From NCBI RefSeq assembly GCF_023023025.1, contig NZ_CP095481.1, positions 7,515,001 to 7,579,000 on the forward strand: a stretch of 64,000 bases of DNA, given 5' to 3'. Of the stretch, positions 58,241 to 64,000 are shown piece after piece. This stretch comes from Amycolatopsis sp. WQ 127309 (GTDB lineage: Bacteria; Actinomycetota; Actinomycetes; Mycobacteriales; Pseudonocardiaceae). Within the stretch, counting starts at the first letter, position 1. Every line of letters starts with the position of its first letter. The notes under the pieces were generated by a model. That model did not search any database and had not been told where the DNA came from. It was given only the letters and a program-made list of their open reading frames with translations. The position numbers and the translations under genes are program-made.

Positions 58241-58777
58241 ATGAGAGCCGACGCGGTCCGCAACCTCGAGACCGTCCTGACGACGGGCGCGCGCCTGCTC
58301 GCCGAGGACCCGGCGACCGGCGTGGCCGCGATCGCCGCCGCGGCCGGCGTGGACCGCCGCACGGTCTACCGCCACTTCGCGTCCCGTGACGAGCTGCTGG
58401 CCGCGATCTACGACGCCCGGCTGACGGCGGTCGAGGAGGCCGTCGGCCACGCGCGGCTGCGCGAAGCGCCGGTTCCGGTGGCCCTGCACCGCTACGCCGA
58501 AGGCGTCATCGAGGTCAACCGCACGTGGCCGGTCGAGCTGACCCGGATGCGGGCCGAACCGTCCATTCAGGACCGTCGCGGCCGGGTGATCGCCGAGGTG
58601 GACGCGTTCATCGCGCGTGCCACCGCGGAGGGTTTCTTCCGGGCGGACGTCCCGGACGGCTGGGTGTACAACGTCGTGATCCAGCTGCTGCACCTGGCGT
58701 CGCGGCAGCCGTCGAGCGCCCCGGAGGCGGCGGACCTGCTCGTCGCCACCCTGCTGCGCGGAGTCGGCGCGCACTGA
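58241..58777 (+). CDS. TetR family regulator, possibly leaderless
   Basis: 178 residues. The helix-turn-helix is at residues 10-55 (NLETVLTTGARLLAEDPATG; AAIAAAAGVDRRTVYRHFAS). The rest is the ligand-binding part. No ribosome site precedes the ATG (CTCACGGT), so the mRNA may be leaderless. It faces the aldehyde dehydrogenase gene across a 77-bp region with repeats and is its likely repressor. It ends 55 bp before the promoter of the sugar operon, which it may not control. Confidence 0.88.
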   Translation: MRADAVRNLETVLTTGARLLAEDPATGVAAIAAAAGVDRRTVYRHFASRDELLAAIYDARLTAVEEAVGHARLREAPVPVALHRYAEGVIEVNRTWPVELTRMRAEPSIQDRRGRVIAEVDAFIARATAEGFFRADVPDGWVYNVVIQLLHLASRQPSSAPEAADLLVATLLRGVGAH

Positions 58778-58832
58778 GCTGTAACTGCTCGAAACTGTCC
58801 ATTAACGACGGAGAAACCCCAGTATCGAGCAC

Positions 58833-58861
58833 TTGACATGCCCGGTCCTGCTCGCTTTACT
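58833..58861 (+). promoter_or_regulatory. Promoter of the GH114-ABC operon
   Basis: TTGACA (58833-58838) and TTTACT (58856-58861) are 17 bp apart, nearly consensus. The leader to the first ATG is about 135 nt and holds no clear regulatory RNA. Confidence 0.75.
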
Positions 58862-59003
58862 TCTGGGCACGTCGGAACGGACGCCCGACGTCAGAGGTAC
58901 GCCCAGCCGGTATGTCGGCCTCCGCCGCGAGCCCGGACTGAGTCGCCAGGACGCGCTCGTGGTCCGAGGCGGGGTCGTGCCCACCATCATCCGGAGTTCG
59001 ATG

Positions 59004-59801
59004 ATGCCCTTCTCCCGCGTTCAGTTCCTCGCCAGTGCCGCGCTCGCGGCCGCCGTCCTCGGCGGTAGCGCGTGCACGGCCTCGGCCGCCCCGGCCGCGG
59101 TCACCCCGCCACCGGTCAAGGCGGGCTTCGACTACCAGATCGGCGGCGCCTACACCCCGCCCGCCGGCGTCAAGGTCGTCAGCCGCGACCACACGGCCGC
59201 ACCGGCCGCCGGGCTCTACAACATCTGCTACGTCAACGCTTTCCAGTCCCAGCCCGGCGCCGAGGGGGAGTGGGGCGACCTGCTGCTGCGCGACGCGAAC
59301 GGCAAGGTCGTCGTCGACGAGGACTGGGACGAGGCGCTGCTCGACCTGCACACCGCCGACAAGCGCACGCGCGTCGCGGCCAAGGTCAACGCCTGGGTCG
59401 ACGACTGCGCCGCGCGCGGTTACCAGGCGATCGAGCCGGACAACTACGACAGCTTCACGCGCTCCCGCGGCCTGCTCTCCGACAGCGACGCCCAGGCCTA
59501 CATCCGCCTGCTTTCCGCGCACGCCCACCAAAAGGGCCTCGCGATCGGCCAGAAGAACACCAGCGAGCTGGCCGGCCAGCGCCAGGCCAACGGGCTCGAC
59601 TTCGCCATCGCCGAAGAGTGCGGGCAGCAGAAGAACTGCGGCGAGTTCACGCCCGCGTTCGGCGACCACGTGATCGTCATCGAGTACACCGACGCCGGTC
59701 TCAAGACCGCCTGCAGCCGGTGGAGCTCGCTCAGCATCGTCCGCCGCGACCTCGACGTCGTCCCGAAGGGCGAGTCCGGCTACGTCCGCAAGACCTGCTG
59801 A
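59004..59801 (+). CDS. Secreted GH114-type endo-alpha-1,4-polygalactosaminidase
   Basis: 265 residues. A signal peptide (PFSRVQFLASAALAAAVLGG, then SACTASA) leads to a compact TIM barrel. Residues matching the family include KAGFDYQIGGAYTPPAGVKV, NICYVNAFQSQPGAEGEW, ARGYQAIEPDNYDSFTRSRG and IGQKNTSELAGQRQANGLDF, with candidate acids Asp in EPDNYD and Glu in AIAEECGQQ. GH114 enzymes cut alpha-1,4-linked polygalactosamine. GGAG 7 nt upstream favours this ATG over one three bases before. It heads the sugar operon and should supply the oligomers that the importer takes up. Confidence 0.85.
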   Translation: MPFSRVQFLASAALAAAVLGGSACTASAAPAAVTPPPVKAGFDYQIGGAYTPPAGVKVVSRDHTAAPAAGLYNICYVNAFQSQPGAEGEWGDLLLRDANGKVVVDEDWDEALLDLHTADKRTRVAAKVNAWVDDCAARGYQAIEPDNYDSFTRSRGLLSDSDAQAYIRLLSAHAHQKGLAIGQKNTSELAGQRQANGLDFAIAEECGQQKNCGEFTPAFGDHVIVIEYTDAGLKTACSRWSSLSIVRRDLDVVPKGESGYVRKTC

Positions 59802-61069
59802 TGGACCGGCGGGTTTTCCTGCGCGGTGTCGGCGGTCTCACCCTCGGCACCGCGCTGGCCGGGTGCGGCGCGGCCGTCGGGAGCGACGGCGGGCCGGTGA
59901 CGGTCGAGGTCTGGCACGGCCAGACCGACACCGGCAAGAAGGTCCTCGACGAGCTCGTCGCGGACTTCCACCGGACCCACGCGGGGATCCGCATCGACCT
60001 CGGCGGCGGTGTCCTCGCCGACGCGATGCTGCAGAAGATCACCGCGGCGCTGGCGTCGGGGTCCTTCCCCGACATCGCCTACGTCTTCGGCTCGGACCTC
60101 GCCAGCGTCGCGCGCAGCCCGAGCGTCGTCGACGTCACCGACCTCGTCGACGCGGGGCCCGGTTTCTGGGCCCCGGCACGGGAAGCGGTGACGGTCAACG
60201 GCCGGGTGCGCGCGGTCCCGGCGCTGCTCGACTCGCTGGCCGTGGTGTGCAACAAGACGCTGTTCGACGCGGCCGGGATCCCGCTGCCCGTCGCGGGCTG
60301 GACGTGGGGCGACTTCGTCGAGGCGGCGAAGAAGCTCACCGACGCGGCCAACGGCACCTTCGGCACCGCTTGGCCCGCCACCGGGGACGAGGACACCGTG
60401 TGGCGGCTGTGGCCGATGGTGTGGGACCTCGGCGGCGACGTGATCGGCGCCGGCGGCCGCGGCATCGGGTTCGCCGACCAGGGGGTGCGGGCCCTCGAAG
60501 TCGTCCGCGACCTCGCCGCGGCGAAGGCCGTCTACCTCGACCCGAAGTCCGGCAGCGAGCAGATGTACCAGGCGTTCGAAGCCGGGCACATCGGCATGGT
60601 CCCCACCGGGCCGTGGCAGCTGCCCGACATCGCCGACGCCGGCGTCGACTACGCGGTCGTGCCGCTGCCCAGCTTCAGCGGCCGTCCCGGCACCATCTCC
60701 GGGCCGGACACCTGGACGCTGTTCGACAACGGCGAGGAGCGCGTCGCGGCGGCGCGCACGTTCCTGGCCTGGCTGGCCGACCCGGCCCAGGACGTCCGCT
60801 GGGACGAGGGCGCCGGCAGCCTGCCACTGAGCCGCCGGACGCAGGAACTGCCCGCGTGGCAGGAGAAGACCGCCGAGACGCCGGGGCTGCCGGTGTTCGT
60901 CGACGCGCTCGAGAACGCGCGGGTCCGGCCGGTGCACCCGGCCTACCCGCAGGTGTCGGCGGCCGTCGGCACCGCGATCGTCGCCGTGTTGCTCGGCCGG
61001 GCCACCCCGGCCGACGCGCTGCGCGACTGCGCCGCGGCCGCCGACGCCGCCCTGATCATCCCCCGCTAG
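59801..61069 (+). CDS. ABC sugar transporter substrate-binding lipoprotein
   Basis: 422 residues. The lipobox LAGC follows a Tat-like RR start (MDRRVFLRGVGG). The binding fold of the CUT1 type shows as VEVWHGQTDTGKKVLDELVA, ALASGSFPDIAYVFGSDLAS, GPWQLPDIADAGVDYAVVPL and SLPLSRRTQELP. The ATG shares a base with the previous stop (TGATG). With the two permeases it forms an importer; no ATPase gene is in the window, so it may use a shared MsiK-type ATPase as other CUT1 systems do. Confidence 0.9.
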   Translation: MDRRVFLRGVGGLTLGTALAGCGAAVGSDGGPVTVEVWHGQTDTGKKVLDELVADFHRTHAGIRIDLGGGVLADAMLQKITAALASGSFPDIAYVFGSDLASVARSPSVVDVTDLVDAGPGFWAPAREAVTVNGRVRAVPALLDSLAVVCNKTLFDAAGIPLPVAGWTWGDFVEAAKKLTDAANGTFGTAWPATGDEDTVWRLWPMVWDLGGDVIGAGGRGIGFADQGVRALEVVRDLAAAKAVYLDPKSGSEQMYQAFEAGHIGMVPTGPWQLPDIADAGVDYAVVPLPSFSGRPGTISGPDTWTLFDNGEERVAAARTFLAWLADPAQDVRWDEGAGSLPLSRRTQELPAWQEKTAETPGLPVFVDALENARVRPVHPAYPQVSAAVGTAIVAVLLGRATPADALRDCAAAADAALIIPR

Positions 61070-61078
61070 GGAGCCGCC

Positions 61079-62017
61079 ATGCCCGGACTGCCGAGGCCCA
61101 TCACCGTCCCGCCCGCACAGGTTCACGCCAAGAAGCGCCGTCGCCGTGAGAGCGCGGCCGCGTGGGCCTACGTCTCACCCGCCGTGCTCATCATCCTCGG
61201 CCTCGGCGTGGTGCCCGTGGCCTGGTCGCTGCTGCTGTCGTTCCAGGTCGACGACCTCGTGACGCCCAGCCGGTGGGTCGGCTGGGACAACTACGCGGCG
61301 CTGGCCCAGGACCCGAACTTCGCCCAGGCCGTCGGGAACACCGCGCTGTACACGGTGCTCTACGTCCCGCTGAGCATCTTCTTCGGCTTCCTGCTGGCGC
61401 AGGCGCTGAACCGGCGCATCCGGCTGATCGGCGTCTACCGGACGCTGGTCTTCGTGCCGTTCGTGCTCTCGGCGACCGCGCAGGGCGTGCTGTTCTCGTT
61501 CATCCTCGACCCGCAGTTCGGCGCGGCCAACTCGCTGCTGCACCACCTCGGCGTGTCCCCGCAAGGGTTCCTGACCGATCCGGGGCAGGCGCTGCTGGTG
61601 CTCGTGGCCATCACGTTGTGGAGCGGCACCGGGTTCTGCGTCATCGTCTACCTGGCCGCGCTGCAGGACGTCCCGCCGTCGCTGGTCGAGGCCGCGCGGC
61701 TGGACGGCGCGGGCACCTGGCGCGTGCTGCGGCACGTCACGCTGCCGGCGATCACGCCGGTGACGGCGTTCCTGGTGGTGTGGCAGCTGATCACGTCGCT
61801 GCAGGTGTTCGACCTGGTGTACGTGACGACCAAGGGCGGCCCGCTCGGCTCCACCACGGTGATCGTCTACTTCGTCTGGGAGCAGGCGTTCAAGAACTTC
61901 ACCGCCGGTTACGGCGCGGCGTCGGCCTACGTGCTCGCGGTCGCCCTGCTGGTCGTCGTGGTCGCCGTCCGCCTGCTCCGCCGGCCCCGGAAGATGGCTC
62001 GGAAGGTGCTCCGATGA
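61079..62017 (+). CDS. ABC sugar permease, MalF-type
   Basis: 312 residues, six helices. The cytoplasmic EAA loop is VEAARLDGAGTWRVLRHVTL followed by PAITPVT, the site where the ATPase docks. The basic N terminus (AKKRRRRES) and the first helix with AVLIILGLGVVPVAW fit MalF-like subunits. It lies 9 bp after the binding-protein stop and overlaps the next permease start by 4 bp (GATGA). Confidence 0.92.
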   Translation: MPGLPRPITVPPAQVHAKKRRRRESAAAWAYVSPAVLIILGLGVVPVAWSLLLSFQVDDLVTPSRWVGWDNYAALAQDPNFAQAVGNTALYTVLYVPLSIFFGFLLAQALNRRIRLIGVYRTLVFVPFVLSATAQGVLFSFILDPQFGAANSLLHHLGVSPQGFLTDPGQALLVLVAITLWSGTGFCVIVYLAALQDVPPSLVEAARLDGAGTWRVLRHVTLPAITPVTAFLVVWQLITSLQVFDLVYVTTKGGPLGSTTVIVYFVWEQAFKNFTAGYGAASAYVLAVALLVVVVAVRLLRRPRKMARKVLR

Positions 62018-62886
62018 CCGCCCGGATCGACAGCGTGCCCGCGCCGCGGGTGCTGCCCGTGCTGCGCCGCCCGCGGCTGCCGTTCAGCCCCTGGCACCTG
62101 CTGCTCGTGCCGCTGGCCGTGGTGTTCGCCGCGCCGCTGGTGTGGCTGCTGCTCAGCTCGGTGATGAGCAACGCCGAGATCAACCGGTTCCCGCCCGCGC
62201 TCTGGCCGTCCCACGTGGACTTCTCGGGCTACCGCTACGTCCTCGACAACGCCCTGTTCGTGCGCTGGTTCACGAACTCGCTGATCGTGTCGGCGGTGAC
62301 CGTGGTGTCGAACCTGCTGTTCGGCGCGCTCGGCGGGTACGCGTTCGCGCGGATGCGGTTCGCCGGGTCGCGGGCGCTGCTCGCGCTGATGATCGCGACG
62401 ATGGCGATCCCGTTCCAGCTGACCATGATCCCGACGTTCCTGGTGATGAAGAAGCTCGGCCTGATCGACAGCCTGGGCGCGCTCATCGTGCCGTCGCTGG
62501 TGACGCCGTTCGCGGTGTTCCTGCTGCGTCAGTTCTTCCTGTCCCTGCCCCGGGAACTGGAAGAGGCCGCCTGGATCGACGGCTGCTCGCGGCTGCGCGT
62601 GCTGTTCACGATCGTGCTGCCGCTGTCGCGGCCTGCGTTGAGCACCGTGGCCGTGCTGACGTTCCTGAGCACCTGGAACGACCTGACCTGGCCGCTGATC
62701 GCGCTCAACCACGACACCGTCTACACGCTGCAGCTGGGCCTGACGACGTTCCAGGGCCAGCACCACACCAACTGGGCCGCGGTGATGGCGGGCAACGTGA
62801 TCACCGTGCTGCCGGTGCTGCTCGCGTTCCTCGGCGCGCAGAAGACGTTCATCCAGTCCATCACCTCCAGCGGGCTCAAGGGGTGA
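62014..62886 (+). CDS. ABC sugar permease, MalG-type
   Basis: 290 residues, six helices, with the EAA loop ELEEAAWIDGCSRLRVLFTI then VLPLSRPALS. Its length and sequence fit MalG-like CUT1 permeases. The start overlaps the preceding permease, and the stop overlaps the PfkB start (GTGA), so all are translated in series. It pairs with the first permease in the importer. Confidence 0.92.
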   Translation: MTARIDSVPAPRVLPVLRRPRLPFSPWHLLLVPLAVVFAAPLVWLLLSSVMSNAEINRFPPALWPSHVDFSGYRYVLDNALFVRWFTNSLIVSAVTVVSNLLFGALGGYAFARMRFAGSRALLALMIATMAIPFQLTMIPTFLVMKKLGLIDSLGALIVPSLVTPFAVFLLRQFFLSLPRELEEAAWIDGCSRLRVLFTIVLPLSRPALSTVAVLTFLSTWNDLTWPLIALNHDTVYTLQLGLTTFQGQHHTNWAAVMAGNVITVLPVLLAFLGAQKTFIQSITSSGLKG

Positions 62887-63827
62887 GCGTGCACCGGTTC
62901 GACCTGCTCGTGGTCGGCGACGCCAACCCCGACGTCATCATCGGTCCACTACGGACGGACCTGGCGTTCGGCCAGCGGGAGCAGCTCGCCGACTCCGGCG
63001 TGCTCACCCTCGGCGGCTCGGGCGCCATCACCGCCGCCGGCGCCGCCCGGCTGGGCCTGAAGGTCGCCTTCGCCGGGCGCGTCGGCGACGACGCCGGCGG
63101 CCGGTTCGTCCGCGACGCCCTCGACGAACGCGGCGTCGACACCAGCGCGTTGCGGATCGACCCGTCCTTGCCGACGCCGTTGACCACCGTCCTGACCCGC
63201 GACGGCGACCGCGCGATCGTCACCGCGCCGGGCACCCTGGCCGCGATCGGCGCCGGCGACGTCCCGCCGGAGCTGCTCGCGGCGAGCCGGCACGTCCACT
63301 CGTCGTCGTGCTTCCTGCTCCCGAAGCTCGCGCCCTCGTTGCCGGGTCTGCTGCGTGCCGCCCGCGGGCACGGCGCGACGACGTCCGTCGACACGAACGA
63401 CGACCCGGCCGGGCGATGGGAAGTCGGGGATCTGTTGTCAGAGACGGACTTCCTGCTGCCCAACGCGGCCGAGGCACGCCGGCTGACGGGCGCGGCCGGC
63501 GCGTGGGAGGCCGCCACGCTGCTGGCCGCCCGCGGCCCGGCCGTCGTGGTCAAGGACGGCGCCGCCGGCGCTTTCGCCTGCCGCGACGGCGAACTCACCA
63601 CCACCCCGGGGATCCCGGTGACCGCCGTCGACACCGTCGGCGCCGGGGACAGCTTCAACGCCGGGTTCCTCGCCGGCGTCCTGGCCGGGCTGCCGCTCGG
63701 GACGGCGCTGCGCTGCGGCGTCGTCTGCGGCGGCTTCTCGGTCCGCGCCCGCGGCGGCACCGCCGGCCAGGCCACGTGGGACGACGTCCTCGTCCACCTC
63801 GAACGCACCGAATCGGATCACGCATGA
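62883..63827 (+). CDS. PfkB-family carbohydrate kinase
   Basis: 314 residues. The N-terminal signature LVVGDANPDVIIGP and GGSGAITAAGAARLGL and the catalytic block DTVGAGDSFNAGFLAGVLAG (anion hole and base Asp) are clear. SLPTPLTTVLTRDG and GGRFVRDALDERGVDTSA are typical of ribokinase-like enzymes. It phosphorylates a sugar, probably a product of the imported oligomer. GTG start overlaps the permease stop, and the GH4 start overlaps its own stop. Confidence 0.9.
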   Translation: MSVHRFDLLVVGDANPDVIIGPLRTDLAFGQREQLADSGVLTLGGSGAITAAGAARLGLKVAFAGRVGDDAGGRFVRDALDERGVDTSALRIDPSLPTPLTTVLTRDGDRAIVTAPGTLAAIGAGDVPPELLAASRHVHSSSCFLLPKLAPSLPGLLRAARGHGATTSVDTNDDPAGRWEVGDLLSETDFLLPNAAEARRLTGAAGAWEAATLLAARGPAVVVKDGAAGAFACRDGELTTTPGIPVTAVDTVGAGDSFNAGFLAGVLAGLPLGTALRCGVVCGGFSVRARGGTAGQATWDDVLVHLERTESDHA

Positions 63828-64000
63828 CCACCCCCAAGATCACCTTCGTCGGCGCGGGCAGCGTCGTGTTCACCCAGGGCCTGCTCGCCGACCTGTTCAC
63901 CTACTCCGAGCTGGACGGCGTGCACGTCGCCCTGCACGACATCGACCCGGAACGGCTGGCGACGGCGCTGGCCGCGGCCCGGCAGATCGCCGCCGCCCGC
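63824..64000 (+). CDS. GH4-family glycosidase, partial (runs off the window)
   Basis: The first 59 residues are present: PKITFVGAGSVVFTQGLLAD (the GH4 NAD-binding motif), LHDIDPERLATALAAARQIA. GH4 enzymes use NAD and Mn/Fe for hydrolysis by oxidation and elimination, and include alpha-galactosidases and alpha-galacturonidases. The ATG overlaps the PfkB stop (ATGA). It probably cleaves imported galactosamine-containing oligomers inside the cell. The 3' part is beyond the edge. Confidence 0.85.
   Translation, partial: MTTPKITFVGAGSVVFTQGLLADLFTYSELDGVHVALHDIDPERLATALAAARQIAAAR

Overview
The window is high-GC, densely packed chromosomal DNA with many GTG and occasional TTG starts, 1-4 nt start/stop overlaps, and gene families typical of mycelial actinobacteria: an Asp23/AmaP operon with a DUF6286 protein, an EspC/YbaB type VII-like unit, ECF41 sigma factors, LLM flavin monooxygenases and a DszA/NtaA pair. 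A Pseudonocardiaceae member such as Amycolatopsis fits best; this is inferred from gene content and style, not from a marker gene. No rRNA, tRNA, phage, IS element or CRISPR array was recognised. The content is chromosomal-arm-like: regulators, hydrolases and catabolic clusters, with three decayed gene remnants.

Layout. 0-7.8 kb: a 43-residue Cys-ending peptide gene with a strong hairpin after it (possible RiPP precursor), a secreted protein, a SnoaL-like protein, a TetR/FAD monooxygenase divergon, a secreted GH31 glycosidase and an HxlR/MFS divergon. 7.9-10.4 kb: a six-gene Asp23 envelope-stress operon, including a 58-residue membrane protein. 10.4-19.3 kb: molybdopterin-fold protein, enolase, TetR regulators, CocE-type hydrolase, ketopantoate-reductase-like protein, a trypsin-type protease remnant and two paired flavin monooxygenases. 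19.4-23 kb: CsbD, a four-gene type VII-like unit and a 565-bp array of about 27 degenerate 21-bp repeats. 23.5-39.8 kb: TetR/carboxylesterase, luciferase-like oxidoreductase, SRPBCC protein, PEP mutase-family protein, DyP peroxidase with an encapsulin-type targeting motif, S1 protease, an ECF41 sigma factor, small membrane proteins and a NarL-type two-component system.

39.8-48.3 kb is a catabolic locus. Six tightly spaced minus-strand genes (metal-dependent hydrolase, cupin, HpaI-type aldolase, LLM oxidoreductase, BKACE, SDR) diverge from an MFS symporter and a dihydroorotate-dehydrogenase-like gene. An IclR regulator closes the locus. An identical 15-bp palindrome lies before the transporter and before the regulator, with a related site before the six-gene operon. 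48.5-49.9 kb holds a hemerythrin cargo gene and an encapsulin shell gene behind a sigmaB/sigmaF-like promoter. The DyP peroxidase about 20 kb away carries nearly the same loading motif, suggesting one shell with two cargoes.

50-58.8 kb: a second ECF41 sigma factor beside an epimerase-like gene with a matching promoter, a DUF1540 protein, a RibD-domain reductase with an ArsR-SRPBCC fusion, an epoxide hydrolase, VOC and SDR pseudogenes, HxlR, a flavin-fold protein, aldehyde dehydrogenase and TetR. 58.8-64 kb: a canonical promoter drives a run encoding a GH114 glycosidase, an ABC sugar importer, a PfkB kinase and a GH4 glycosidase cut by the window edge. Together these look like a pathway for degrading and importing a galactosamine-containing polymer.
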